Source: Methanohalophilus mahii DSM 5219 (GTDB lineage Archaea; Halobacteriota; Methanosarcinia; Methanosarcinales; Methanosarcinaceae). Taken from it: 64,000 nucleotides of DNA. The stretch covers positions 1,736,001 through 1,800,000 of the forward strand of contig NC_014002.1 of assembly GCF_000025865.1 (NCBI RefSeq), in the 5' to 3' direction. Shown one piece after another: positions 53,248 to 61,660 of this stretch (its first letter is position 1; every line of letters starts with the position of its first letter). Both the position numbers and the translations under genes were made by a program. Below the pieces are notes generated by a model. The model saw only the letters and a program-made list of their open reading frames with translations, was not told the origin of the DNA and did not search any database.

Positions 53248-53373
53248 TTTTGCCAAAAGAGAGGACAAAACAACTTCACTTTACTTTTTAGAAGTAAAAT
53301 TTTGTTACTTATATATGAATCTCTTGTTATGCATGTACACTCAAAAGCATTACCTGTTTGCTGCTAACTAATT

Positions 53374-53403
53374 ATACATGTGCAGTCCAATCAGGACATG
53401 TAT
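53374..53403. repeat. Inverted repeat in the region upstream of thiC
   Basis: ATACATGT (53374-53381) and ACATGTAT (53396-53403) are an exact 8 bp inverted repeat with a 14 nt loop. It lies in the 253 nt spacer 53248-53500, about 100 nt before thiC and upstream of its TATA-like box TTTAAATA (53452-53459). It could be a terminator-like end for the preceding gene, an operator or a chance repeat. Confidence 0.45.
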
Positions 53404-53500
53404 CAAACTCAAAATCACTTTACATCAACACAACTTGATTTTTTAATAAGGTTTAAATAAAATATGTACCCATTTCCCATCATTAAAACGAGGTTAAAAC

Positions 53501-54784
53501 ATGTCAATCGTAACAGATGCCAAGAACGGAATTATTACCGAAGAGATGAAAACGGTTGCAGAATTTGAGGGTGTGGAACCTGAATTTGTGCGCCGCGGAG
53601 TTGCAGCCGGCAGAATCGTTATACCTGTTACTCCCTACAGGGACATCAGAGTGTGCGGTATTGGAGAAGGTCTTACCACAAAAGTGAATGCTTCCATTGG
53701 AGCATCTTCCGACATTGTCGATGAAGAACTGGAAATCGAGAAGGCAAAGGCAGCACAGGCAGCCGGCGCAGATACTCTTATGGAACTGGGTACAGGAGGA
53801 GATTTCCTCGGAATCAGGAAAAAGGTCTGTGACGCAATCGACCTGTCCGTAGGCTCAGTACCACTCTACCAGGCTTTCATCACAGCAGCCAAAAGGGACG
53901 GTTCCATCGTCCACATGACAGAAGACGACCTGTGGAATGCAACCGAGGAACAGGCAAAACTGGGTACCAACTTCATGGCAATCCACACCGGTGTCAACAA
54001 TATCGTACTGGACAGGCTTAAAGCCCATGGCCGCTATGGCGGACTTTGCTCCCGTGGCGGTGCTTTCATGAGCTCCTGGATGCTCCACAACGAAAAGGAA
54101 AACCCCCTTTATGCGGATTTCGACTATCTCTGTGAAATCCTCAAAGAACACGAAGTCACCCTTTCAACTGGTAACGGAATGCGTGCGGGTGCTATCCACG
54201 ATGCAACAGACCGTGCACAGATACAGGAACTTATCATCAACTCAGAATGCGCCCAGAGGGCCCACGATAAATATGACCTCCAGGTTATTGTAGAAGGTCC
54301 TGGCCACGTGCCACTGGATGAGGTCGATATGAATGTAAAACTCATGAAATCCATGAGTGACCACAAGCCATTCTACATGCTTGGCCCACTTATCACCGAT
54401 GTTGCCCCGGGACGTGACCACATCGTCACCGCAATCGGTGCATCCCAGTCCGCAGCAGCCGGCTGTGACTTCTTGTGCTATGTAACCCCTGCAGAACATC
54501 TTGCCCTGCCAAACAAGGAAGATGTCATAGAAGGTGTCAAGACATCCAAGATCGCAGCCCACGTAGGTGACATGGTCAAACTCAACAAACGTGACCAGGA
54601 CCTTGCAATGGCAAGGGCACGCCGCGAACTTGACTGGGAGAAGATGTACAGCCTGGCGCTTGATCCGGAACTTGCACGTGATGTCAGGAATAGCCGTGCA
54701 CCGGAAGACACAGATGCATGTACCATGTGCGGAAACTTCTGTGCCCTGAAGATCGTAAACCAGAACTACGATCTTGCAAAGTAA
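53501..54784 (+). CDS. thiC: Phosphomethylpyrimidine synthase
   Basis: ThiC rearranges aminoimidazole ribotide into HMP-phosphate, the pyrimidine part of thiamine, by a radical SAM reaction. The 427-residue protein has EFVRRGVAAGRIVIP, GIGEGLTTKVNASIGASSD, GGAFMSSWMLHN and EGPGHVPLDEVDMN, all typical. The C-terminal cluster motif is CTMCGNFC near residue 407. Length matches the archaeal and bacterial enzyme without the plant extension. The gene has GAGGT before the ATG. I saw no thi-box RNA in the leader. Confidence 0.97.
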   Translation: MSIVTDAKNGIITEEMKTVAEFEGVEPEFVRRGVAAGRIVIPVTPYRDIRVCGIGEGLTTKVNASIGASSDIVDEELEIEKAKAAQAAGADTLMELGTGGDFLGIRKKVCDAIDLSVGSVPLYQAFITAAKRDGSIVHMTEDDLWNATEEQAKLGTNFMAIHTGVNNIVLDRLKAHGRYGGLCSRGGAFMSSWMLHNEKENPLYADFDYLCEILKEHEVTLSTGNGMRAGAIHDATDRAQIQELIINSECAQRAHDKYDLQVIVEGPGHVPLDEVDMNVKLMKSMSDHKPFYMLGPLITDVAPGRDHIVTAIGASQSAAAGCDFLCYVTPAEHLALPNKEDVIEGVKTSKIAAHVGDMVKLNKRDQDLAMARARRELDWEKMYSLALDPELARDVRNSRAPEDTDACTMCGNFCALKIVNQNYDLAK

Positions 54785-54801
54785 TATCTCCGGATATTAC
54801 T
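54780..54801 (+). terminator. Hairpin overlapping the thiC stop codon
   Basis: AGTAATATC (54780-54788) pairs with GATATTACT (54793-54801) around a TCCG loop, a 9 bp stem whose left arm contains the TAA stop. Pyrimidine-rich T-tracts follow at 54810-54832. Confidence 0.6.
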
Positions 54802-54901
54802 TTATCCACTCTCCTTTCCATTTTCTTTTTTAATTCCGGCTATTCTTTCAGACTCATTTTAATCTCTGCCATCTATTTTAATAATATCTTTAAATATAAT
54901 A

Positions 54902-55006
54902 GATACTGATGTCGACAAAGGTATTCCGGAAGTGGAGCCAGACTACAAATTCATGATGAACCAGCGATATATCTATGAAAAGAGGCACCCACCTCCATTT
55001 CAGTAA
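54902..55006 (+). other. Short coding-like remnant in the thiC-cyclophilin spacer
   Basis: In the 354 nt spacer 54785-55138, one frame reads coding-like residues (DTDVDKGIPEVEPDYKF, then QRYIYEKRHPPPFQ) to a TAA. There is no in-frame start before the conserved-looking part. It may be the decayed 3' end of a lost gene. I do not recognise the protein. Confidence 0.3.
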
Positions 55007-55138
55007 AGAACATCAGTGAGTATGTCTGACTGAACATTGAAGATTCAAGTACCCGAAACTATCTTTCAGTTAAACCCAGCGAAATAATTATAAACTGATC
55101 ATTCAAATCTCAAAACGAAGTTAAAATGGAGTTGCAAA

Positions 55139-55564
55139 ATGAAAAAAGCCATTATCGAGACAGACAAGGGAGATATCGTCCTTGAATTATTCGTAAACGA
55201 TGCCCCACGTACGGTTGCCAATTTTGAAAAACTTATCAAGCAGGGATTCTATAACGGTCTGGACTTTCACAGGGTTATTCCTGATTTTGTGATACAGGGA
55301 GGATGCCCTAAGGGTGATGGAACCGGTGGGCCGGGTTACACGATCAAATGCGAGATAAATCCACGCAAGCATACAAAGGGTGCCCTGTCGATGGCCCACG
55401 CCGGCAAGGATACCGGAGGAAGCCAGTTCTTCATAACCCATTCACCCCAATCCCACCTGGACGGTATGCACACGGTTTTTGGGAAGGTCATTGAAGGAAT
55501 GGATGTTGTATATAAAATCAAACCAGGCGATGTAATGAACCGCCTGCGTGTAGTGGAAGAATAA
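55139..55564 (+). CDS. Peptidyl-prolyl cis-trans isomerase, cyclophilin type
   Basis: The 141-residue compact cyclophilin has [58 protein letters not shown] and [19 protein letters not shown]; the catalytic Arg is in FHRVIPDF. It speeds proline isomerisation during protein folding in the cytoplasm. Length equals the small bacterial PpiB type. A small membrane protein gene follows 25 nt downstream on the same strand. Confidence 0.95.
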   Translation: MKKAIIETDKGDIVLELFVNDAPRTVANFEKLIKQGFYNGLDFHRVIPDFVIQGGCPKGDGTGGPGYTIKCEINPRKHTKGALSMAHAGKDTGGSQFFITHSPQSHLDGMHTVFGKVIEGMDVVYKIKPGDVMNRLRVVEE

Positions 55565-55589
55565 AAACAATAGGTGGTATGGTGATGGA

Positions 55590-55730
55590 ATGGATCTTAT
55601 ATTCAAGATAGGCAAATCTATCGGGTTTTTCTTTTGCAAAATGAAAAAACTGATTCTGCTGATAATATTGATTCTGATTCTCCTGTACATAATCAAGATT
55701 GCCTGGCTTCCTGAATTGGGCGGTATCTGA
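55590..55730 (+). CDS. 46-residue single-helix membrane protein
   Basis: An intact frame too short for common cut-offs: MDLIFKIGKSIGFFFCKMKK, then the helix LILLIILILILLYIIKIAWL and tail PELGGI. A GGTGA site (55581-55585) lies 4 nt before the ATG, the same arrangement as several other genes in the window. It follows the cyclophilin gene and precedes the promoter of the DUF166 operon. The function is unknown. Confidence 0.6.
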   Translation: MDLIFKIGKSIGFFFCKMKKLILLIILILILLYIIKIAWLPELGGI

Positions 55731-55775
55731 ATGGATACTCCCCTATTTATATAGCAATATTACTAATATACCAGG

Positions 55776-55784
55776 TATATAAAG
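55776..55784 (+). promoter_or_regulatory. TATA box of the DUF166 operon
   Basis: TATATAAAG at 55776-55784 puts the transcript start near 55803, about 20 nt before the DUF166 ATG at 55823. The GGAGGT at 55793-55798 would then lie upstream of the RNA, so the first gene probably lacks a Shine-Dalgarno site. Confidence 0.45.
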
Positions 55785-55822
55785 TATATCCCGGAGGTCG
55801 TACCTTAGCAGATCCGCAACCA

Positions 55823-56587
55823 ATGAGAATAAGTATCCTGTACAGCGGGAAATTCGGGGAAAGGGTACTGGGAAATCTCATAAATTCCGATCAGTTCTGC
55901 ACATCCTGCGGGGAAGCCTGCGATCACTGCCGACAGGGCCGCAAATCCTATTCCGGCTTCCTTACAGAAATCCATGAACTGCCTGCAGATCTGCCTGAAT
56001 TTGTGGAGGACCCGGAAGAATACCTGCCTGCTGACCTGAAACCCTGTGACCTGCTCCTTGCAATGGATTTGCATCCGGACCTGTTTACCGCCCTGCCAAC
56101 AGTTGCGAAAAAAGCACATGCAAAAGGCGTAATTGCACCTGTTGAAAATCCCAAACTTGCCCCGGCGGGTCTTATCCGTCAGGTTGCAGAAAAGCTTCAG
56201 AATGAGGAAGTAGAATATGCTTTTCCAAAGCCTTTCTGCAGCCTTGAAAAAACAGGTCAACCTATTATTGACAGATTCGTTGAAATGGGATTTGGGAAAC
56301 CCAAAATCGACATAATACTTGATAATGGGGAAATTACAACTGCCCGTGTACTAAGAGATGCTCCCTGTGGATGCACATGGTTTGTTGCCCGTAAATTAGT
56401 CTATACCGAAGCTGCAGATTTCAAGGAAACGGTTTCCTCTGCCCATCATGCCTATCCCTGTACTGCAAGTATGGATAATGACACTGAAATCGGGGACACC
56501 ATATTGCATAAAGCAGGATATATTGTCCGCGAAAGTGTGGGCTCTGCACTGGATAAAGCACAAAAGGATAATGCAAATGCCAGATAA
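55823..56587 (+). CDS. DUF166 family protein
   Basis: A 254-residue soluble protein of the DUF166 family, with MRISILYSGKFGERVLGNLI, CTSCGEACDHCR (residues ~31-42), IAPVENPKLAPAGLIRQV, and DAPCGCTWFVARKL near residue 185. The family is found in methanogens and a few other archaea; one older annotation links it to thymidylate synthesis, which the sequence here does not prove. The Cys-rich motifs suggest a metal or Fe-S site. First gene of a four-gene operon; it overlaps the next gene by 11 nt. Confidence 0.8.
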   Translation: MRISILYSGKFGERVLGNLINSDQFCTSCGEACDHCRQGRKSYSGFLTEIHELPADLPEFVEDPEEYLPADLKPCDLLLAMDLHPDLFTALPTVAKKAHAKGVIAPVENPKLAPAGLIRQVAEKLQNEEVEYAFPKPFCSLEKTGQPIIDRFVEMGFGKPKIDIILDNGEITTARVLRDAPCGCTWFVARKLVYTEAADFKETVSSAHHAYPCTASMDNDTEIGDTILHKAGYIVRESVGSALDKAQKDNANAR

Positions 56588-56909
56588 CAAGAAAATAGCG
56601 GTTGTTCGCTGTGCTATTGTTGCAGAAACCTGCCCGGGAATCGGATGTTTCAAAGCATTCAATGAAAAAACAGTCGCTTTTAGTGACTACTATAAAAATA
56701 CAGAAATGGCAGCTTTTTTCACATGCGGGGGATGCCCGGGAAGGAGGGTTTTCAGGCTTGCACGCTCCCTGAAAAAACACGGAGTTAAAACAGTACATCT
56801 CAGTTCCTGTATGCAAATGGAAAACTATCCGGAATGTCCTCATGTCGATTCAATAAAGCAGACCCTGGAAAATGCAGGAATCGAAGTTGTAGAAGGTACA
56901 CATCATTAA
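56577..56909 (+). CDS. CGGC-domain protein
   Basis: A 110-residue protein with the CGGC motif FFTCGGCPGRR near residue 49 and further Cys in RCAIVAETCPGIGCFKAF, SSCMQM and YPECPH. CGGC-domain proteins are small, predicted to bind a metal; the role is unknown. I place the start at ATG 56577 with AGGAT upstream; ATG 56571 would add two residues. It overlaps the end of the DUF166 gene and is followed 13 nt later by the ferredoxin. Confidence 0.8.
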   Translation: MPDNKKIAVVRCAIVAETCPGIGCFKAFNEKTVAFSDYYKNTEMAAFFTCGGCPGRRVFRLARSLKKHGVKTVHLSSCMQMENYPECPHVDSIKQTLENAGIEVVEGTHH

Positions 56910-56922
56910 AGGAGGCTTGAAA

Positions 56923-57306
56923 ATGGTAAATCGGATGATAGTCAAAATAGATGAGGAAAAGTGTAATGGTTGTGGCAAATGTGTCAGCCCTTGTGCCGAG
57001 GGTGCCATACAGATAATAAATGGTAAGGCTAAGGTCGTATCTGAAGAACTGTGCGATGGCATGGGATTCTGTATCGGAGTCTGTCCACAGGATGCAATAT
57101 CCATTGAAGAAAGGCAGACCATGGATTTCAATCCACAGGCCGTCAAGGAAATGCAGGAGACAAAAGAGAAAGATACCGAAACCGGTTCAATACACTGCTT
57201 TAAGTGTGACAGGGATGAAAACGAGAGATACCTGATGCCCCTGAGACATGGAAAAGAAAGCATCTGGGTCTGTACCCGCTGTCTGCCTGCACTCATACAT
57301 GGTTAA
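56923..57306 (+). CDS. Two-cluster ferredoxin with C-terminal Cys domain
   Basis: A 127-residue protein whose N-terminal half is a 2[4Fe-4S] ferredoxin fold: CNGCGKCVSPCAEGAI near residue 13 and CDGMGFCIGVCPQDAI near 44. The second motif departs from the usual CxxCxxC (Cys-x4-G-x-Cys), so its cluster may be modified. The C-terminal half adds a Cys pair CFKCDRDENER and a final CTRCLPALIHG, a zinc-ribbon-like pattern. It probably carries electrons for the adjacent proteins. Start ATG 56923 with GGAGG 7 nt upstream. Confidence 0.85.
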   Translation: MVNRMIVKIDEEKCNGCGKCVSPCAEGAIQIINGKAKVVSEELCDGMGFCIGVCPQDAISIEERQTMDFNPQAVKEMQETKEKDTETGSIHCFKCDRDENERYLMPLRHGKESIWVCTRCLPALIHG

Positions 57307-57316
57307 GGGCGGAAAC

Positions 57317-58279
57317 ATGATCACGATCGAACTATCAAATCCACCGGACAACCTCTGTGACTACACTTACAACTTTTGCTGGAATAGTGATTTCAATCCG
57401 GATTCTACCGTCCCCCACCAGCAAGGCACTGAATATACCTACAGGGACATAGTCGGTCATCTCAAAAAAGAAGACACTGTACAGATCATTGGCAATGTCG
57501 GAAAACGCCTTGCTCAGGGAATGGGAGCCAGCATATCCCACCTTGGAGGCAGCGGGAAGACAGAAAATGCCGGCAATATCATGATAGACGGTAATGTTGC
57601 CGCTGAAGCAGGTATGGGAATGATAGCCGGCGCCTTATACATAAAAGGAAATATCGAAAAGCCGCTGGGCAATATCGTGGAAGTGGAATCCGATAGAAAA
57701 GGATATCGCAAATTCGTGTCAATAACTGAATTGGTCTGCAGGGGATTGCAGGAAAAACTCCTGCAAAACAAACTTGAAGGAAACGACCTCCTGCTCAATG
57801 ATAGCATCCTGCGCAACACCCTGGCAGCCCGTTGCGATTGTGAGGCCAGCATTACAGTAGAAGGAGATGCAGGCAACGGGAGCGGACTTCTGATGGAAAA
57901 GGGAATGTTGCTAATCAAAGGGAATAGTGGAATGAATACTGCTGCTCATCTTAACGGGGGGACAATAATCGTAAAGGGCAAATGTGAGGAATTTGCCGGT
58001 GCCTACATGAAAAAAGGAACACTGCTGGCAGAGGATCCGGGCGGCCACGTTGGTGCGGATATGAAGGGCGGGATCATATATTCAAAGGTAAAAGCCAATA
58101 TTGATCCACCTGCAAAAAAAGGAAAAATCGGCCGGGAAGATATACGTACAATAAGGAAACTTACAGATGCCAAAAGATTCGATGTTTTGCGTTACAATAA
58201 ATACGAAGCCGGTGAAGAAGGCAAATATATAACGATCAAGCTGCGTGACGGTTCTCTGGTAAGAAGGCCAGCGGATTGA
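57317..58279 (+). CDS. FwdC/GltB3-like GXGXG beta-helix protein
   Basis: A 320-residue protein with the Gly-rich repeats of the GXGXG family: GKRLAQGMGASISHLGGSGK, NVAAEAGMGMIAGALYIKG, GDAGNGSGLLMEKGMLLIKG, NSGMNTAAHLNGGTIIVKG, KGTLLAEDPGGHVGADMKGG. The family includes formylmethanofuran dehydrogenase subunit C and the glutamate synthase beta-helix. It is not next to any Fwd or Fmd catalytic gene, so annotation as FwdC would be too strong. The start is ATG 57317. It closes the DUF166 operon. Confidence 0.75.
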   Translation: MITIELSNPPDNLCDYTYNFCWNSDFNPDSTVPHQQGTEYTYRDIVGHLKKEDTVQIIGNVGKRLAQGMGASISHLGGSGKTENAGNIMIDGNVAAEAGMGMIAGALYIKGNIEKPLGNIVEVESDRKGYRKFVSITELVCRGLQEKLLQNKLEGNDLLLNDSILRNTLAARCDCEASITVEGDAGNGSGLLMEKGMLLIKGNSGMNTAAHLNGGTIIVKGKCEEFAGAYMKKGTLLAEDPGGHVGADMKGGIIYSKVKANIDPPAKKGKIGREDIRTIRKLTDAKRFDVLRYNKYEAGEEGKYITIKLRDGSLVRRPAD

Positions 58280-58309
58280 TACTTTTGATGCAGCTGCTCT
58301 AAAAAAGAG

Positions 58310-58414
58310 ATGAGTGGTCCGGCCGGGAAATTGTTTGCCAAACGGAGAAATGGCATTGTTGCAAAAGGGAGTGATATCATACCATTAAGCTGCCGGCCGG
58401 AACAATCAAGGTAA
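58310..58414 (+). other. Short frame and CCGGCCGG repeats
   Basis: A 34-codon frame (MSGPAGKLFAKRRNGIVAKG, then SDIIPLSCRPEQSR) lies between the GXGXG gene and the convergent HTH gene. TCCGGCCGG (58318-58326) and CCGGCCGGA (58393-58401) form an inverted repeat across it. Either a tiny gene, a remnant, or a terminator-like region; I cannot decide. Confidence 0.25.
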
Positions 58415-58705
58415 TCAGGTACTGCATACCCTCCGACCTTTATCGGTCAGCTGGTATGTAGTACCATAGGAAATTCCAGAGTTACAGCATCCACAGGATT
58501 TACAGGTGCCACAGGAAAGAATTTCGGGGTTACCATTGATATCCCCGATTTTCCTGACATGACCCATTTGTTCCATAATATCAAGCATGCCTTTTATCTG
58601 CCGAGTGTTCATATCCATTCCTTCAGAGAGGGCATTGAAGGAGATGCTGCCTCTCTGATCCATTTCTGCCATTTTTTTCAATACATACTTGTATCCCAGA
58701 ACCAT
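58415..58705 (-). CDS. FeoC-like winged helix protein with Cys cluster
   Basis: A 96-residue protein with a winged-helix-type N-terminus (GSISFNALSEGMDMNTRQIK, LDIMEQMGHVRKI) and a Cys-rich loop CGTCKSCGCC near residues 67-76, then a wing-like tail YQLTDKGRRV. It is last of the feo operon, where FeoC proteins sit, so it may be an iron-sensing regulator or a FeoB stability factor. The start is ATG 58705 with GGGAGGAT upstream. Confidence 0.7.
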   Translation of the reverse strand: MVLGYKYVLKKMAEMDQRGSISFNALSEGMDMNTRQIKGMLDIMEQMGHVRKIGDINGNPEILSCGTCKSCGCCNSGISYGTTYQLTDKGRRVCST

Positions 58706-58706
58706 C

Positions 58707-59159
58707 TTAAAATCCTCCCTGATTTGCGGGGCTAAACCTTTTCTTCCAGAAAGCATATACAAACCCGCTCAAAATACCCAGATACAAGGCAGGCTTGAAA
58801 CTGTCAATAAATGTCCATTTCTCGTAACCTTCCATGCCAAGTATATAGGCATTGATAAGATCTGCTACCATACTCAGGAGATAAAGGGCGCCGAATACCA
58901 GGCAGAGCAGTATTCCCACATAGGTATAGGCAGATCCTTCAAAGGAGTTATTTGAAAACTCAAAGGTTGCGACTAAAAATACCGCACCGATTACCACAAG
59001 CACAAGACCACCTGCAAGCTCAGCCGGTAACATGCTGGATGATAAAAAAGAAGAAGGCAAAATTCCCACTCCTTTAAATACCTGAACCAGGCCTGTGACC
59101 ATATACAGTATTCCCCACAACAAGGAAAAGAACTTCAAACCACTGTAATTTTTTTCCAT
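58707..59159 (-). CDS. Four-helix membrane protein in the feo operon
   Basis: A 150-residue protein with four membrane helices (FSLLWGILYMVTGLVQVF, LAGGLVLVVIGAVFLVA, YVGILLCLVFGALYLLS, ALYLGILSGFVYAF) and short loops. I do not recognise the family. It lies between feoB (13 nt) and the FeoC-like gene (1 nt), so it is probably part of the iron uptake operon. Start ATG 59159, with GAGGTG 6 nt upstream. Confidence 0.65.
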   Translation of the reverse strand: MEKNYSGLKFFSLLWGILYMVTGLVQVFKGVGILPSSFLSSSMLPAELAGGLVLVVIGAVFLVATFEFSNNSFEGSAYTYVGILLCLVFGALYLLSMVADLINAYILGMEGYEKWTFIDSFKPALYLGILSGFVYAFWKKRFSPANQGGF

Positions 59160-59172
59160 CAAATACACCTCA

Positions 59173-61161
59173 TTAAAGAATCATTTTTCCGACAAGGACT
59201 GTCACCAGTGCCAATATCCAGGCCACTGCTGTTGAATACGCTGCCTGGAAGAACATCCATTTCCATGAACCCGTTTCTTTCTTGATAACCGCAACCGCTC
59301 CGATACAGGGGACATAGAGCAGAGTGAACACCATTAGCCCCAGAGCTATTGCAGGAGTGAAACCCGGATCTGCCATGAGGGCTGAGGATAATGCTTCACC
59401 TCCCCCGGTACCGTACAGAGTTCCTAGGGAACCTACTACAATTTCCTTTGCGACAAACCCGAAGACAAGTGCAACGGCTATCTTCCAGTCAAATCCAAGT
59501 GGGGCTACTAGAGGCTCGAGCAATTTACCCAGCGAACCTATCAGACTGCCAGCACTGCCATATTCCGCTCCTTGCGGGAAATAGGCAAGCAACCAGATCA
59601 GAACGACTCCACCGATAATTACTGTCCCGACTTTCCGGAGGTAAAGGTAGCCCTCATTCCACATATGCCGCAGGGAATCCTTCAATAAAGGTTTGGTATA
59701 TGGAGGAAGTTCCATTATAAAGGGAGAAGGTTGACCCCTGGCGAGAAATGTCCTGAAGAGTTTGGCCGAAACAATAGCCACAAGTATCCCCAGTACGTAC
59801 AGACCAAAAATTACAGAACCTGCCTGTCTGCCGAAAAATGTTCCTGCAAGCAGGATGTAGACCGGCAACCTTGCGCCACAGGACATGAAAGGCGTAACCA
59901 GCATCGTGATTAACCTGTCCTTTTCGTCCTCCAGCGTACGGGTGGCCATAATAGCCGGAACAGAGCAGCCAAAGCCCATGAGCATCGGGATGAAGGATTT
60001 ACCCTGCAGTCCCATTGTATACATGAGTTTGTCCATAATAAACGCTGCACGCGCCATATAGCCACTGCTTTCAAGCAGGGCGATGGCGAAGAACAGGATG
60101 AAAATATTGGGCACAAAGAGCAGAACAGCACCGACACCGGCAATGATACCATCACCCAGAAGGGAAGCAAGCCAGGCGGTTTCAATGTTAGAGGTTACAG
60201 CTCCTGCCAGCCACCCGAAGAACATGTCGATCAGTTCCATGAAAGGAGTGGCAAAAGCAAAGGTCAGCTCGAACATGCCCCACATCAGGGTGAGGAATAT
60301 TGGGATACCCAGATACTTGTTGGTGACGACTTTGTCCACCATATCCGAGGGAGATACATCTTCAGCACAGGTTGTGCAGACCTGGGGAAGCAAGGTACCT
60401 ATAAACTCATACCTTTTATCTGCCATCTCAACTTCGTATTCTTCATTGTCAAAGTCCGAAAGATAATCATGCACCTTTCCTTTAATGTTGCTTGAAGATA
60501 ATTTGGAGAGGGCATTCTCATCCCCTTCGAGCAATTTCACAGACAACCAGCGGAGTGGATAGTGTTTCGATAGTTCCTGATCATACCCCAGTATTTCTTC
60601 CAAGGCACATATCTTCTCTTCCACACCTTTACCATAACCGATTTCATGGGGTTTTGGAGGTTTGTTTTCTGTTTTGTTCACAATCGAATCCAGAAGCGCT
60701 TCGATACCTGTACCTTCATTTGCCACGGTTTTAATCGCAGAAACGCCTAAAAGGCTTTCCAGTCTCTGGATAGCAATATCGTCCCCCCGCATTTCGGCAC
60801 GGTCCGACATATTCAGGGCAAGAATCAAATTGGTACCCATTTCAAGCAACTGGGAAGTCAGGTACAGATTCCTTTCAAGATTTGTGGAATCCAGGACCTG
60901 CATAACAACGTCTGGGTTTTCATCCAGGATGTAATCCCTGGCAACCACCTCATCTGCTGAGTAAGCCGTTAAACTGTAAGTGCCCGGCAGATCCACAATC
61001 TCCAGGACATGACCTTTGTGCTTTTTTGTACCTACTTTCTTTTCCACAGTTACACCCGGCCAGTTACCTACCTTCTGGCGCGCTCCGGTAAGGGCATTGA
61101 AGATTGTGGTTTTTCCCACATTGGGATTGCCGGCAACTGCTACTTTAATTTTTTCAGCCAA
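59173..61161 (-). CDS. feoB: Ferrous iron transport protein FeoB
   Basis: FeoB imports Fe(II) through the membrane, coupled to a GTPase domain. The N-terminal G domain has G1 GNPNVGKTT near residue 11, DLPGTYSLTAYS and NMSD. The membrane part has the paired gate motifs, including GCSVPAIMATRTLEDEKDR and CGARLPVYILLAG. 662 residues. I place the start at TTG 61161: it overlaps the FeoA stop (TTTGGCTGA) and follows GGAGGTG by 7 nt. A longer frame reads into the FeoA gene. Confidence 0.95.
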   Translation of the reverse strand: MAEKIKVAVAGNPNVGKTTIFNALTGARQKVGNWPGVTVEKKVGTKKHKGHVLEIVDLPGTYSLTAYSADEVVARDYILDENPDVVMQVLDSTNLERNLYLTSQLLEMGTNLILALNMSDRAEMRGDDIAIQRLESLLGVSAIKTVANEGTGIEALLDSIVNKTENKPPKPHEIGYGKGVEEKICALEEILGYDQELSKHYPLRWLSVKLLEGDENALSKLSSSNIKGKVHDYLSDFDNEEYEVEMADKRYEFIGTLLPQVCTTCAEDVSPSDMVDKVVTNKYLGIPIFLTLMWGMFELTFAFATPFMELIDMFFGWLAGAVTSNIETAWLASLLGDGIIAGVGAVLLFVPNIFILFFAIALLESSGYMARAAFIMDKLMYTMGLQGKSFIPMLMGFGCSVPAIMATRTLEDEKDRLITMLVTPFMSCGARLPVYILLAGTFFGRQAGSVIFGLYVLGILVAIVSAKLFRTFLARGQPSPFIMELPPYTKPLLKDSLRHMWNEGYLYLRKVGTVIIGGVVLIWLLAYFPQGAEYGSAGSLIGSLGKLLEPLVAPLGFDWKIAVALVFGFVAKEIVVGSLGTLYGTGGGEALSSALMADPGFTPAIALGLMVFTLLYVPCIGAVAVIKKETGSWKWMFFQAAYSTAVAWILALVTVLVGKMIL

Positions 61162-61408
61162 ACCGTGACACCTCCTCATAAACAGGCTGAACCATGATTT
61201 TGCTAGCCATTCCCTTGCCCAGAGCATAACGTGTACCATTTATCGATACCAGAAAAGACCCCCTGTTACATCCCAGAGGCTGAATAATGGAAGCAGGGGT
61301 CAAACCCATCTCTACAAGCCTTCTTTTTAGCCCTTTTCCGGCACACACATCACAAATACGACAGGTTTGTCCGGATGGAAACATTGTAAGAGGCATCCGT
61401 GATGTCAT
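61154..61408 (-). CDS. feoA: FeoA family protein, second copy
   Basis: An 84-residue SH3-like FeoA protein with KGLKRRLVEMGLTPASIIQP (the family pattern) and RGSFLVSINGTRYALGKGMA. Unlike the other copy it carries two extra Cys pairs near the N-terminus (CRICDVCAGKG), which could bind iron. FeoA activates FeoB. It overlaps the first FeoA gene (4 nt) and feoB (8 nt). Confidence 0.88.
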   Translation of the reverse strand: MTSRMPLTMFPSGQTCRICDVCAGKGLKRRLVEMGLTPASIIQPLGCNRGSFLVSINGTRYALGKGMASKIMVQPVYEEVSRFG

Positions 61409-61650
61409 TTTATTCCTCCCAACGCCTCAACAACAACCATCTGGGCTTCCTGCTTGCGCAGGGAAAGATTGTAGCCTTTCAATTTGAAATCCACCGGGTC
61501 ACCCATTGGGGCTTTCTTGGTTACGCTAAGGATAACTCCCGGCACCATCCCCATTTCAAGTAGGCGCCGCCTGGAAGGGCCTTTGCCTTTGACCTGAATT
61601 ACACGGGCATTCTGGCCCGCATCCAGCAAGTTCAATGTTTTATTGTTCAT
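61405..61650 (-). CDS. feoA: FeoA family protein, first copy
   Basis: An 81-residue FeoA protein, first of the operon: LNLLDAGQNARVIQVKGKGP, SRRRLLEMGMVPGVILSV, DPVDFKLKGYNLSLRKQEA. It has no Cys pairs. Two FeoA proteins preceding FeoB is a common archaeal arrangement. The operon promoter is upstream at about 61710-61720. Confidence 0.9.
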   Translation of the reverse strand: MNNKTLNLLDAGQNARVIQVKGKGPSRRRLLEMGMVPGVILSVTKKAPMGDPVDFKLKGYNLSLRKQEAQMVVVEALGGIK

Positions 61651-61660
61651 TTCATAACAT

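Noticed and set aside
53248..53500. A TPP riboswitch before thiC
   Set aside because: I found no CTGAGA-type thi-box elements in the spacer.
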